64,000 nucleotides of DNA, from NCBI GenBank assembly GCA_964547945.1, contig CAZJPL010000001.1, positions 7,151-71,150 on the forward strand. Reading direction: 5' to 3'. The position numbers were made by a program, and so were the translations under genes. This document shows positions 53,523 to 62,533 of this stretch, in pieces (position 1 is the first letter of the stretch; each line of letters begins with the position of its first letter). The notes below the pieces were generated by a model that did no database searches, was not told the origin of the DNA, and worked only from the letters and a program-made list of their open reading frames with translations. Source of the DNA: CALUXS01 sp964547945 (GTDB lineage Bacteria; Bacillota_I; Bacilli_A; Acholeplasmatales; Anaeroplasmataceae).

Positions 53523-53876
53523 TTACTCCTTTTTACTTAATTTATCAAGAAAATTTATATAAATTTTATGTTTAGATATCTCTTCATTATCTAAATATAA
53601 TATATATTTTATATATATTCTCTTATCATCTATAACTAGTTTTTCAGTATATATATTAAAATTATAAATTATCTTATATTCATCTTCTAATATAGCACTA
53701 GTTTTAGTATTTATTATAAAATTAAGTTCCTGTTTTATATCTTTCCTGATACATTTAATACCATTATCAATAATAAATATTAGTTTATCAGTAATTATTT
53801 TATTATCTTCTTTTATATACTCTAATATTTCTTTATTAATTATATCATCTACTACACTAGTAAACTCTAATTTCAT
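53523..53876 (-). CDS. Small protein, possibly DUF1934 (YwiB-like)
   Basis: A 117-residue protein, rich in Lys and Ile, with alternating beta strands. The pattern of the second half (YNFNIYTEKLVIDDKRIYIKYILYLDNEEISKHKI) resembles the C-terminal strands of DUF1934/YwiB, which is encoded near rpoE in Bacillus, but the N-terminus is shorter than the family's. I would treat the family as tentative and the function as unknown. Its start overlaps the recR stop by 4 bp and it is followed by rpoE. Confidence 0.55.
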   Translation of the reverse strand: MKLEFTSVVDDIINKEILEYIKEDNKIITDKLIFIIDNGIKCIRKDIKQELNFIINTKTSAILEDEYKIIYNFNIYTEKLVIDDKRIYIKYILYLDNEEISKHKIYINFLDKLSKKE

Positions 53877-54481
53877 TTATATTCTCTTCTACCTTCTAAA
53901 GCTCTAGATAAGGTCATTTGATCAGCATACAATAAATCACTACCTACAGGAAGTCCATAAGCTATTCTAGATATTTTAATATCTTTAATACTATTAATTA
54001 ATTCTCTTAGATATTTAGCTGTAGTTTCTCCTTCTAAAGTGGCGTTTGTGGCTAAAATAACTTCAGATATATCTTCTTGTTCTATTCTTTTTAATAAATT
54101 ATCTATATTTAAATCTTTAGCACTTATTCCTCTTGAGAAAGAAATAGATCCACCAAGTACATGATATAATCCTTGATATTCATTTAATTTTTCAATACTT
54201 AAGACATCTCTAACTGATTCAACTACTAAAATAACTTTTTTATCTCTTTGTTCATCTGAACAAATAGAACAGGTATCAGTCTCAGATATATTACCACATA
54301 TGTTGCAATGTCTTACATTCTTTTTAACTTCCTCTAAGTTATGTGTAAATTCTTCAACATCTTCTATTTTCATATTATCTAGCACATAGAAAGCTAAACG
54401 TTCAGCACTCTTTCTTCCTATACCTGGTAATAAAGAAAAAGATTCAATTAGATTTAATACACTTTGAGGATATTTAATCAT
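53873..54481 (-). CDS. recR: Recombination mediator RecR
   Basis: A 202-residue protein of the RecFOR pathway loading RecA at gaps. The N-terminal HhH (LLPGIGRKSAERLAFYVL), zinc finger CNICGNISETDTCSIC, TOPRIM domain (VILVVESVRDVLSIEK) and the C-terminal Walker-like segment are all in order. It overlaps ybaB by one base, and dnaX-ybaB-recR is a near-universal order. Confidence 0.97.
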   Translation of the reverse strand: MIKYPQSVLNLIESFSLLPGIGRKSAERLAFYVLDNMKIEDVEEFTHNLEEVKKNVRHCNICGNISETDTCSICSDEQRDKKVILVVESVRDVLSIEKLNEYQGLYHVLGGSISFSRGISAKDLNIDNLLKRIEQEDISEVILATNATLEGETTAKYLRELINSIKDIKISRIAYGLPVGSDLLYADQMTLSRALEGRREYK

Positions 54482-54780
54482 TATAATACGCCACCAAGCA
54501 TGCTAGCATAAGGACCCATTAATTTAGCTGTGGCATCCTCAATTTGTTTATTTGCATCATTATATGCAGCTACTAAAGCATCTTCAATCATTTCGATATC
54601 ATCTTGAGATTCAAAAGATTCTCTATCAATAGTAACTTTTACTACTTCATGAGATCCTTTTACTTCTACTTCACAAATACCACCAGATTTACCAACAAAT
54701 ACTGTTTCTTGAATTCTTTGTTGACCTTCTTGTAGTTCTTTTTGCATTTGTTTAATTTTTTTCATCATCATTGGATTCAT
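54481..54780 (-). CDS. ybaB: YbaB/EbfC nucleoid-associated protein
   Basis: A 99-residue DNA-binding dimer. The N-terminal Met-rich coiled helix (MNPMMMKKIKQMQKELQEGQ) is followed by VEVKGSHEVVKVTIDRE and the C-terminal ATAKLMGPYAS segment. Position between dnaX and recR is diagnostic. Confidence 0.95.
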   Translation of the reverse strand: MNPMMMKKIKQMQKELQEGQQRIQETVFVGKSGGICEVEVKGSHEVVKVTIDRESFESQDDIEMIEDALVAAYNDANKQIEDATAKLMGPYASMLGGVL

Positions 54781-54784
54781 AGTT

Positions 54785-56491
54785 TTACTCCTTAATTTCT
54801 AATTTGTCTCCAAAAACTTCAGTTAGTTTTTCTATTAGAGGATTTTTTTCATTCTCTTTTTTAACTGGTTTTTTAACATTAATTATTATATTGTTTAAAA
54901 TTGGTTTTTCAATACCAGATTCATATTTTTGTTTAAAATCAGCTGTTATACTCTTCCATATTTTTTGAGGTATTGCATATATATCTTCTATAGTAGGTAT
55001 TTGTTTCTTTATTATTTCTTGAAGTTGAATATAATTTTCATACTTCATAACTCTATTACAAAATCCTTCATCTTGTAAGGTAAAGATAATAGCTTTTTCA
55101 GATACAGCTGATATCTTGCCATGTTGTAAGATAGATATAGCTAAAATATCTTGATATTTAGCGATTAAAAGTGGCCATTCTTTTTGAAATTTTTCTCTTG
55201 TTTCTTTAGATGCGTTATTTAATACATCATTTATTTCTTCAATAGTAATATTTAAAGAATTATCTTGTTCTATTTTCTTTAAAGTTTCTACTTTAGTAGG
55301 TATAACCTTAATTTCTTCTCTAATTGGAGTTTTAGCCAATTCAGCCTGAATACTTGTAATAGTAGCTTCTAAATATTTTATTTGATCTAATATACTATTT
55401 TCTTTTTGAGTTTTACTATCACACATCTTTAAGATACATAAATCTAGATACGATCTTTTTTGATTAGAAAATTTCATTTGATTAATACAATTATTAATTA
55501 ATTCTAGCCAAGAAAATATTAAACTTTTACCTAGATTTTCAACTAATTTTTTAAAATTATCTTGTTTAAATATTTTTTTATTAGTGTCAAATATGCCACT
55601 TTTATAAAGTAAGATATCTCTTAAAAATATCATTAAATCTTCAGCTATCTTATCATATTCTTTGCCATCATTATATAGTTTAGATATGAAATCTATAGCT
55701 TTTTCTGATTCATTATTATAAACATATTCAAGTAAGGTAAACAAATCTGTATTAGATACATTACCTGATACTTCATATACATCATTTAAACTTATTTCGT
55801 TATTTGGAACATATGATATAACTTGATCAAGTAAAGATAAAGCGTCACGCATACCACCTTCAGCTAAATTAGTTATTTCTTCTATAGCTTCTTCTGAGAT
55901 AGTTATATTTTCTTCTTTAACTACTTCTTTTAATCTATTAAAAATACCTTCTTCTGAGATGGCTTTAAAATCAAATCTTTGACAACGAGAAAGTATAGTT
56001 TCAGGTATTTTATAAGGTTCTGTAGTACATAAAATAAATACTACATATTTAGGTGGTTCTTCTAAAGTTTTAAGTAAAGCATTGAAAGCAGCATTACTTA
56101 GCATATGAACCTCATCTATAATATATACCTTATATTTAGACATAGATGGCATAAACTTAACACTATCTCTTAAAGCTCTTATATCATCAGCACCATTATT
56201 AGATGCCGCATCTATCTCTATTACATCAGGATTCGTTCCTTGTAAGATACTTTTACAAAGTTCACATTCTTGACAAGGTGTTATAGTTGGACCATTTTCA
56301 CAATTTAAGGCTTTAGCAAATATCTTAGCTAAAGTAGTTTTACCAGTACCTCTAGGACCACAAAACAAATAAGCATGGGCTACTTTATTATTTAAAATGG
56401 CGTTTTCAAGTGTTTTAACCACAGCTTTTTGATCTACAACTTCACTAAATAGTTGTGGTCTATACGCCCTATATAAAGCTACATATGCCAT
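54785..56491 (-). CDS. dnaX: DNA polymerase III subunit gamma/tau
   Basis: A 568-residue clamp-loader ATPase. Walker A is GPRGTGKTTLAKIFAKALN, the zinc-binding cysteines are in CQECELCKSI, Walker B/DExH-like YIIDEVHMLS, and sensor SRCQRFDFKAI. The C-terminal tau-like region (about residues 370-568) is Lys-rich and holds a VFGDKLEI ending. It is first in the dnaX-ybaB-recR-(53523 gene)-rpoE run. No SRP RNA gene lies just upstream, unlike in Bacillus. Confidence 0.96.
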   Translation of the reverse strand: MAYVALYRAYRPQLFSEVVDQKAVVKTLENAILNNKVAHAYLFCGPRGTGKTTLAKIFAKALNCENGPTITPCQECELCKSILQGTNPDVIEIDAASNNGADDIRALRDSVKFMPSMSKYKVYIIDEVHMLSNAAFNALLKTLEEPPKYVVFILCTTEPYKIPETILSRCQRFDFKAISEEGIFNRLKEVVKEENITISEEAIEEITNLAEGGMRDALSLLDQVISYVPNNEISLNDVYEVSGNVSNTDLFTLLEYVYNNESEKAIDFISKLYNDGKEYDKIAEDLMIFLRDILLYKSGIFDTNKKIFKQDNFKKLVENLGKSLIFSWLELINNCINQMKFSNQKRSYLDLCILKMCDSKTQKENSILDQIKYLEATITSIQAELAKTPIREEIKVIPTKVETLKKIEQDNSLNITIEEINDVLNNASKETREKFQKEWPLLIAKYQDILAISILQHGKISAVSEKAIIFTLQDEGFCNRVMKYENYIQLQEIIKKQIPTIEDIYAIPQKIWKSITADFKQKYESGIEKPILNNIIINVKKPVKKENEKNPLIEKLTEVFGDKLEIKE

Positions 56492-56506
56492 TAAAGTATC
56501 ACCTCG

Positions 56507-57256
56507 TTACACTAATGCATAATTATATCTAACCCCATTTTCATCTATTCTTGAATAGAATACTAAATAAACATCTGGGCTAGCCATTATATCTAAAACA
56601 GTGGTTGCTACACCATCATAATTTAAATTAACACCTACATATTCATAAGCTACCTTTATTAAATCAGAACAATATCTAGTATTTTTTTGATTAAATATAA
56701 AGGTATAATTATATGATTGACCATAATAGCTCATTGCATTAATAAATGCTTTAAATCTATTTTCGGCACTTGTTTTAACTCTATATACAAAAAATTCAGG
56801 ATAATGAGTAGTAAAATAACTATAAGAACTTCTTTTAGTAGATGTAATATCACTACCTACACCTGTTATTTCAAAAGTATTAGATTCATTAAAAGATACT
56901 TCAGTAGAATAATAATCATAACCTAATAAGGCAGCATGTCCTCCAACATAAAAACTAATTCCTTGTTGGATAAAAGGTATTTCAATATCAGATGTTCTAG
57001 TTAAGATTATATCTCCAGGAGCCCCTGCTACCATTCTATTATTGTAATAATGATAACTTGGAGCATCTAATTCTATATCTGATTTTACTTCATAATATTT
57101 AATTTGAGATGTACTTTCGCTTTCTATTAAAGTAGCTTTACTAATAAAATCTTGTAATGTAAGCTCTATTTTTATATGTTCTTCTACTGATCCAATAGTA
57201 GCCCAAATAGCAAAACTTAATAGTATTACTAAAAAAAAACCTATTACTTTTTTCAT
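56507..57256 (-). CDS. Permuted papain-like (YiiX/NlpC-P60-related) exported protein
   Basis: A 249-residue protein with an N-terminal membrane/signal helix (MKKVIGFFLVILLSFAIWA). The extracellular part has GDIILTRTS, FYVGGHAALLGY with a candidate catalytic His and, near the C-terminus, NTRYCSDLIKVAYEYVGV with a candidate catalytic Cys. His-before-Cys is the order of permuted papain folds such as YiiX-type amidases/peptidases. The substrate is unknown; cell-wall peptide or lipid amide are options. It lies between jag and dnaX in the same direction. Confidence 0.75.
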   Translation of the reverse strand: MKKVIGFFLVILLSFAIWATIGSVEEHIKIELTLQDFISKATLIESESTSQIKYYEVKSDIELDAPSYHYYNNRMVAGAPGDIILTRTSDIEIPFIQQGISFYVGGHAALLGYDYYSTEVSFNESNTFEITGVGSDITSTKRSSYSYFTTHYPEFFVYRVKTSAENRFKAFINAMSYYGQSYNYTFIFNQKNTRYCSDLIKVAYEYVGVNLNYDGVATTVLDIMASPDVYLVFYSRIDENGVRYNYALV

Positions 57257-57302
57257 ATGTTTATTATATCAAATATTTAGACTAAATTGTATATTTTTTA
57301 TA

Positions 57303-57344
57303 AATAAAAAGCTGTCAACAAAACAAACTTTGTTATACAGCTTT
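57303..57344 (-). terminator. Terminator of the rpmH-rnpA-yidC-jag operon
   Basis: AAAGCTGT...ACAGCTTT with further pairing inside (AACAAA/TTTGTT) is followed by TTTATTTAT on the minus strand, just beyond the jag stop. Confidence 0.85.
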
Positions 57345-57350
57345 ATTATC

Positions 57351-57953
57351 TTAATTTTTTGGTTTAATAACAACTGCTCTTTCGGCGCCTTCGCCTTCAG
57401 ATTCAGTATAAACATCACGCCAAGAGGCAAGTCTTTTATGAACTATATGTCTTTCATAAGCATTCATAGGACTTAATTTAGCTGGTATTTTAGTTTTAGC
57501 TACTTCTTTAGCTACTTTAGTAGCAAGTACTTCTAATTTATGATCTTTATTAGATTTATAAGAACCAATATCTAATGTAATTATATTCTTTTCATCTAAA
57601 TAATTACCTATTAAATTTCTTACTAGAATTTGGAAGGCTTCTAAACATTTACCATTATGACCTATTAAAAGTGAATTTTCTGAACTTTCAATTAAATAAT
57701 GAATTTCTTTTTCTCCACCAACAGTTCTAGTTTCAATTTGATATTTAATTTGCATAGCCTTTAATATATTTTCAATATATCTTCTTCCCTCTAAAGCTAA
57801 ATTAACATCTACTAAAGCTTGACAATTTAAACCTTCAGGTAATTCACCTAATACATTAATAAATATTCTATCTGAAGGAATTCTTAAAATAGCTTGTGCT
57901 TTAGCCATAACTTCTTGTTCATCTTTACCAATTATTTGAAGTTCTTTTTTCAT
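57351..57953 (-). CDS. jag: Jag/KhpB RNA-binding protein (SpoIIIJ-associated)
   Basis: A 200-residue protein. The short Jag_N region (KKELQIIGKDEQEVMAKA) is followed by a KH domain with the G-x-x-G loop in LIGHNGKCLEAFQILVRN and a C-terminal R3H domain (LSPMNAYERHIVHKRL). It binds RNA in partnership with KhpA and is linked to cell-division and envelope control in Firmicutes. Start and stop overlap yidC by 4 bp. Confidence 0.93.
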   Translation of the reverse strand: MKKELQIIGKDEQEVMAKAQAILRIPSDRIFINVLGELPEGLNCQALVDVNLALEGRRYIENILKAMQIKYQIETRTVGGEKEIHYLIESSENSLLIGHNGKCLEAFQILVRNLIGNYLDEKNIITLDIGSYKSNKDHKLEVLATKVAKEVAKTKIPAKLSPMNAYERHIVHKRLASWRDVYTESEGEGAERAVVIKPKN

Positions 57954-58924
57954 ACTACTTCACTTTTCTCCTTCATTTTGTAATATGTTCTTTCATTTAA
58001 TTTTCTTCCAACAAATGATTGGAATATTTGTAAGATTGCACCTATTAACCAATAAATACCTAAGGCTGTTGATGATAAAGCAATAAAGAAGAACATAATA
58101 AGCATTACATAATTCATTATCTTCATTTGTTTTGCTTGATCATTTTGTTTATTGTTATATGATGTCTTTTTAACATATGATGGTTTTCTTTGAGCTAATT
58201 TTTGACTTAAGAAAGTAACACCTGTATATAATACTGCTATAACTACACAAAGTATTCTATCTCTAGTAGCACCTGAAAATGCTGATGTATCATATAATTC
58301 AAAATAGCCAAATAACTTAGTATTAGATAAAGCGAACTTACCATAAGTTTCTACTAATACACCATTACCAATATCAACAGTAGTTGTTAAATTTATTCTT
58401 CTTACTACCTCATACATAGCTATAAAGATAGGGAATTGAATAAACATTGTAAATACACAACCAAGAGGATTGAATTTATATTTCTTATATACAGCAGCCA
58501 TTTCTTGTTTCATTCTTTGTTGACTAGCTTCATCTTTTCTAAATGCATATTTCTTTTGAATTTTATCTAATTCAGGTTGCATAACTTGCATTTTAACAGT
58601 TACGCCATTTTGTTTTGAATAAATAGGCCAAGCTATAGTTCTTATTATAAGAGTAGTACATATAATACCCCAAATATAAGAATTACCTAAACACTTACCT
58701 ATACTAGAACACAACCAAGCGAAAGGATATGAAAGTATTGAAACAGGCCATCCCCAGAGTGCAGACCAAGAACTTTGAAAACTAAATTCAGCTCCCCAAG
58801 TAGTATAAACCTTAGAATACCAATAATCTGTATCAGTACGGCAACTTGTAAGACCTAGCATTAATAAAATGATAACTACTACACTAGCTATCTTAACGCC
58901 ATTCTTATATAGAAATAATTTCAC
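57950..58924 (-). CDS. yidC: YidC/OxaA membrane protein insertase (SpoIIIJ type)
   Basis: A 324-residue insertase helping membrane proteins fold, with or without Sec. The lipoprotein signal has lipobox LTSC (Cys 28). Five further hydrophobic segments follow; ICTTLIIRTIAWPIYSKQ holds the conserved hydrophilic-groove Arg, and the cytoplasmic loop is QPELDKIQKKYAFRKDE. The C-terminal tail is short and basic. It overlaps rnpA by 20 bp. Confidence 0.96.
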   Translation of the reverse strand: MKLFLYKNGVKIASVVVIILLMLGLTSCRTDTDYWYSKVYTTWGAEFSFQSSWSALWGWPVSILSYPFAWLCSSIGKCLGNSYIWGIICTTLIIRTIAWPIYSKQNGVTVKMQVMQPELDKIQKKYAFRKDEASQQRMKQEMAAVYKKYKFNPLGCVFTMFIQFPIFIAMYEVVRRINLTTTVDIGNGVLVETYGKFALSNTKLFGYFELYDTSAFSGATRDRILCVVIAVLYTGVTFLSQKLAQRKPSYVKKTSYNNKQNDQAKQMKIMNYVMLIMFFFIALSSTALGIYWLIGAILQIFQSFVGRKLNERTYYKMKEKSEVV

Positions 58925-59267
58925 TGTTTTTCTCCTTCGTTATTATTTTATTTATATATTTAAAAAATAAAGTTTCTAGTTCCTTATAGTTTAAATCTTT
59001 TATTTTAGGCTTTGCTATTAAAAAAAAATCATAATTTTTATTTATTTTTTTACTATATTCTAAAAATAACATTCTTAATCTTCTTTTTTCTTTGTTTCTA
59101 ATAACAGCATTGCCTACTTTTTTTCCAACGCTAATCGCATAACGAAAATGACTGGTTTCATTATTTTTATAAATAAATATTTTAAAATATTCGTTTCCTA
59201 TACTTTTTTTATTATTTAAGATATTTTCTATTTCTTTATTTTTCTTTATGCGAAATTCTTTTTTCAT
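58905..59267 (-). CDS. rnpA: Ribonuclease P protein component
   Basis: A 120-residue basic protein assisting RNase P RNA in tRNA 5' maturation. It has the family segment RYAISVGKKVGNAVIRNKEKRRLR. GGAGTTCT directly precedes the start. It is located between rpmH and yidC as usual. Confidence 0.96.
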   Translation of the reverse strand: MKKEFRIKKNKEIENILNNKKSIGNEYFKIFIYKNNETSHFRYAISVGKKVGNAVIRNKEKRRLRMLFLEYSKKINKNYDFFLIAKPKIKDLNYKELETLFFKYINKIITKEKNSEIISI

Positions 59268-59283
59268 AGAACTCCTTATAAAT

Positions 59284-59323
59284 AAAAAAAGGACAATTAA
59301 AAAATAATTTTTCTAGTTGTCCT
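59284..59323 (-). terminator. Intercistronic terminator between rpmH and rnpA
   Basis: AGGACAA...TTGTCCT is followed by TTTTTTATTT on the minus strand. It likely lets rpmH be expressed above the downstream genes. Confidence 0.75.
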
Positions 59324-59344
59324 GGTACTTTTTATTTATTAAGA

Positions 59345-59479
59345 TTAAACAGCTAATACTTTTCTACCTTTTTGACGACGACGTGCTAATACTTTTCTAC
59401 CATTTTTAGAAGCCATACGAACACGGAATCCATGAGTAACTTGTCTTTTACGTTTATTAGGTTGATATGTTCTTTTCAT
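59345..59479 (-). CDS. rpmH: Ribosomal protein L34
   Basis: A 44-residue protein of the 50S subunit, MKRTYQPNKRKRQVTHGF...RRRQKGRKVLAV, the universal L34 pattern. It has a strong upstream promoter and lies beside the origin, transcribed away from dnaA. Confidence 0.98.
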   Translation of the reverse strand: MKRTYQPNKRKRQVTHGFRVRMASKNGRKVLARRRQKGRKVLAV

Positions 59480-59518
59480 TTATATAACCTCTCTTTCTTT
59501 CTGAAACCATGCTTTGTA

Positions 59519-59547
59519 ATTTTAACAAAACAAATTATTTGTGTCAA
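59519..59547 (-). promoter_or_regulatory. rpmH promoter
   Basis: A perfect TTGACA (59542-59547) and TAAAAT (59519-59524) are spaced 17 bp on the minus strand, 40 bp before rpmH. Confidence 0.85.
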
Positions 59548-59850
59548 TATTTTTATTAACAACTTTATATAAATTCTTAGTTATTTTATATCTATATTTT
59601 TATAAAAATAGATTTAATTTAATAATAAATATAATGAGTTTAAAAAATGTAGAAAAAATTATATTAATTTGTGGATTTTTTTATTTAAATTGTGGATAAG
59701 TTTTCCACAACAAAAATTTACTGTTGATATGTTAATAACTATGTTTTTTTACGTAAATTAACCTTTTTTTTAATGACTTATCCACAATTTTGTCATTTTT
59801 TTTGACTTTTTTATCTTTTTTATCCACATTTTTTAGTGGATAACTTTTTA

Positions 59851-59878
59851 TTGATATTCACTTTTTTTATGTTATTAT
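59851..59878 (+). promoter_or_regulatory. dnaA promoter
   Basis: TTGATA (59851-59856) and TATTAT (59873-59878) are spaced 16 bp with an extended TG. It lies immediately after the DnaA boxes at 59820-59843, so DnaA could repress its own synthesis. Confidence 0.7.
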
Positions 59879-59901
59879 ATCTTCACTTAGGAGTTGATAC
59901 T

Positions 59902-61236
59902 ATGCAAAATAGTTACCAAGATTTATGGTTAAAAACTAAAGTATATTTATCTAATTGTTATTCTGAATCTACATTTCATGATACTTTTTCTCAAGTAAAT
60001 GATGTTGTTAGATTTCAAAATAATCTTATATATGTTTTAGTACCTAATTCTTATATAAAAACTAAAATAAATAAGATGTATATCGAAAAGATAAATGAAA
60101 TTTTAAATAATTTAACTACTGAAAAATTAAAATTTAAATTCGTTGTTGAAGAAGATATAAAAGAAGTTAAAACTATTTCTAATCATAATAGATTATATTC
60201 TAATCATTTAAATGAAAACCATAGTTTTGAATCTTTTGTTGTAGGTGAATCAAACAACTTTGCTTATCGTATTAGTTTTAACGTAGCTGAACAACCTGGT
60301 TTTATTGCTAACCCTTTATATATTTTTGGTGGAGTTGGTTTAGGTAAAACCCATCTTATGCAAGCTATTGGTAACTATATATTAGATAGAGATTTAAACA
60401 AAAAAGTCTTATATGTTCAAGCAAACGATTTTATTGTTGATTATTCTAAAGCTACTCAAATTCATAGTATGGACTTATTTGAAGAAAAATATGGTAATTT
60501 AGACTGTTTATTAGTAGATGATATTCAAATGTTACAAATTGGTCAAAAAAGCCAACATGAATTCTTTAAATTATTTAATGATTTAATTAATCGTAAGAAA
60601 CAAATAGTTATTACAAGTGATTGTCCTGCTAATAAATTAAGTGGTATTATGGATCGTTTAACTTCTAGGTTTTCTCAAGGTATGACTGTAGATATTAAAA
60701 AACCAGATCTTGAACAAAGAGTAAATATTTTAAGACGTAAAGTATCAGAATTAACTGAAAAGACAATACATGATGATGTTTTATATTTTATAGCTCAAAA
60801 TTTTACTGATAATATAAGAGAATTAGAAGGAGCTATTAATAGAGTAATAGGTCATAGTGTTGTATGTAATTATGATGATATTACTTTAGATAAAGCAAAA
60901 GATGCCTTAGATTCTTTAATAACTTATAAAAATAATAATGAAGCATCTTCAGAAAATTCCGAAAATTTACTTAGTGTTATAGCTAATTTTTATAATATTA
61001 CTATTAGTGATTTAATTTCTACAAAAAGAACTCAAAACTTTGTTTTACCTAGACATATAACTATGTATATATTAAAAAATCATTATAATTATTCTTATGC
61101 TAAAATAGGTTCTATTTTAGGTAATAGAGATCATACTACTGTTATGAATGGTACTCAAAAGATAGAAAATGAAATTAAAACTAATAAAGAATTAAAAATG
61201 GCTGTAGAGACAATTTTAAAAAAAGTGAATAAGTAA
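59902..61236 (+). CDS. dnaA: Chromosomal replication initiator DnaA
   Basis: A 444-residue AAA+ initiator. Domain I is MQNSYQDLWLKTKVYLSNCY, then a linker, then AAA+ domain III with Walker A GGVGLGKTHLM, Walker B CLLVDDIQML and sensor LTSRFSQGM, then the domain IV DNA-binding HTH with LGNRDHTTVMNG. Start at 59902 is preferred over the ATG at 59836 because AGGAG precedes it and the promoter lies between the two. Confidence 0.98.
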   Translation: MQNSYQDLWLKTKVYLSNCYSESTFHDTFSQVNDVVRFQNNLIYVLVPNSYIKTKINKMYIEKINEILNNLTTEKLKFKFVVEEDIKEVKTISNHNRLYSNHLNENHSFESFVVGESNNFAYRISFNVAEQPGFIANPLYIFGGVGLGKTHLMQAIGNYILDRDLNKKVLYVQANDFIVDYSKATQIHSMDLFEEKYGNLDCLLVDDIQMLQIGQKSQHEFFKLFNDLINRKKQIVITSDCPANKLSGIMDRLTSRFSQGMTVDIKKPDLEQRVNILRRKVSELTEKTIHDDVLYFIAQNFTDNIRELEGAINRVIGHSVVCNYDDITLDKAKDALDSLITYKNNNEASSENSENLLSVIANFYNITISDLISTKRTQNFVLPRHITMYILKNHYNYSYAKIGSILGNRDHTTVMNGTQKIENEIKTNKELKMAVETILKKVNK

Positions 61237-61381
61237 ATCTTATCTACTTTTTAATCCACCACAAATATGTTATAATTTATGTTGTTTTTGAGTGATAATT
61301 TATATTTATCCACAAATCCACATTACATAATAATATTAATAATAAATAATAATATAATTATATATTAATTCGGAGGTAAAC
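61237..61381. other. oriC: Origin second part: DnaA box and AT-rich unwinding tract between dnaA and dnaN
   Basis: One consensus DnaA box (TTATCCACA, 61306-61314) and a partial box (AATCCACAT) directly precede an almost pure A/T tract at 61321-61370 built of AAT/TAA trinucleotides. This box-then-trinucleotide order resembles the DnaA-trio/unwinding arrangement downstream of dnaA in B. subtilis. CGGAGG at 61371-61376 is the dnaN ribosome site. Confidence 0.75.
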
Positions 61382-62533
61382 ATGAATTTTACAATTGATA
61401 GAGAGATATTATTAGACAAACTTAGTATTATAAGTCATGGTCTTCCAACAAAAACTCCTATGAAAGTTATGGAAGGTATTAAAATAGATGTTACTGAATC
61501 AGATTTATTTTTAACAGCTTCTAATTCAGATATATCTATTGAAATATTAGTTAAAGATAGTTCTTTAGTTATTCAAGAAAGTGGAAAAACTATCGTTCCT
61601 GGTAAAACTTTTATAGATTTAATTAAAGCATTTGATTCTCGTAAAATTACTTTTTTCTTAATAGAAGATAAAATGTTAATGATTAAAGCTGATAGAAAAG
61701 AATATAGAATAAATATAATGGATCCTAATGATTATCCTAAAATTGATTTTGTTAGTTTAGAAAATCCTTTTAAGATAAATTGTGTTGATTTAAAAAAAGC
61801 AATTGAATCTACTGTATTTGCTTGTTCAAGCAATAATAAAAATCCTATGTTAACAGGTGTTAATTTAAAAAATAATGCTAATAAATTGACTTTTACTTCT
61901 ACTAATAGTTATCGTTTAAGTTTAAAAGAATTAGATGTAGAAACATATGATCCTTTTGAAATAACTATTCCAGCAAAATCATTAAATGAATTAGAAAAAG
62001 TTTTAGAAAGTTATGAAGAAAATTTACCTTTAGAATTATATATTGCTAAAAATAAAATGTTAGTTAAATTTAATGATGTCCTATTTCAAACAACATTATT
62101 AGATGGAAACTTCCCTGATACTTCAAATGTATGTCCTAAAGAAAAAGATACTAAAGTTAGTGTTAGATTTAATAAAGATGAACTACAAACAGCATTAAAC
62201 AGAATTGCTATTTTATCTCCAGTTGAAAAAGAAAGAGAAAGAGAAATTACATTTAACGCTGTAGTATTAAAGATAGATCAAAAATTTGAAGTTGAATTAT
62301 CTAGTGCTAATAATCAAGGTGCTGGTAAAGAAATATTATTACCTATAGATATTAAAGCATATAATCCTTTAGTAATAGGATTCAGTTCTAAATATTTATT
62401 AGATGCTTTAAAAGTTTTACCAGGTAATGAAATAGATATTATGTTTATAGATGGAGCTAAACAATTTGTTTTAAAATCTACTATTGATTCATCTGTTACT
62501 GAAATTATATTACCTTATAGATTAGATAATTAG
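61382..62533 (+). CDS. dnaN: DNA polymerase III beta sliding clamp
   Basis: A 383-residue clamp. Three topologically equal domains are visible, with MNFTIDREILLDKLSIIS, SGKTIVPGKTFIDLIKAF and DGNFPDTSNVCPKE, and the C-terminal VLKSTIDSSVTEIILPYRL. It follows dnaA with a strong ribosome site. The usual next genes (S4-domain protein, recF, gyrB) do not follow directly; an ISL3-type transposase on the opposite strand does. Confidence 0.97.
   Translation: MNFTIDREILLDKLSIISHGLPTKTPMKVMEGIKIDVTESDLFLTASNSDISIEILVKDSSLVIQESGKTIVPGKTFIDLIKAFDSRKITFFLIEDKMLMIKADRKEYRINIMDPNDYPKIDFVSLENPFKINCVDLKKAIESTVFACSSNNKNPMLTGVNLKNNANKLTFTSTNSYRLSLKELDVETYDPFEITIPAKSLNELEKVLESYEENLPLELYIAKNKMLVKFNDVLFQTTLLDGNFPDTSNVCPKEKDTKVSVRFNKDELQTALNRIAILSPVEKEREREITFNAVVLKIDQKFEVELSSANNQGAGKEILLPIDIKAYNPLVIGFSSKYLLDALKVLPGNEIDIMFIDGAKQFVLKSTIDSSVTEIILPYRLDN

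Larger units (their letters stand above)
59480..59901. other. oriC: Replication origin region, rpmH-dnaA side (incl. DnaA-box cluster)
   Basis: The AT-rich gap carries consensus DnaA boxes (TTATCCACA or complement) at 59691-59699, 59778-59786 and 59820-59828, plus one-mismatch boxes at 59701-59709 (TTTTCCACA) and 59835-59843 (complement TTATCCACT). The first two boxes form the head-to-head TGTGGATAAGTTTTCCACA arrangement. Both flanking genes are transcribed away from it, and gene orientation switches here, all consistent with the chromosome origin. The stretch 59550-59690 shows nothing else beyond high AT content. Confidence 0.9.

Noticed and set aside
57290..57350. SRP RNA or another structural RNA gene near dnaX/jag
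   Set aside because: The only structure here is the jag terminator; no SRP-type loop motif was found beside dnaX.
59836..59901. Longer dnaA start at 59836
   Set aside because: It would add a hydrophobic 22-residue leader not found in DnaA and would start upstream of the predicted promoter; AGGAG supports 59902.
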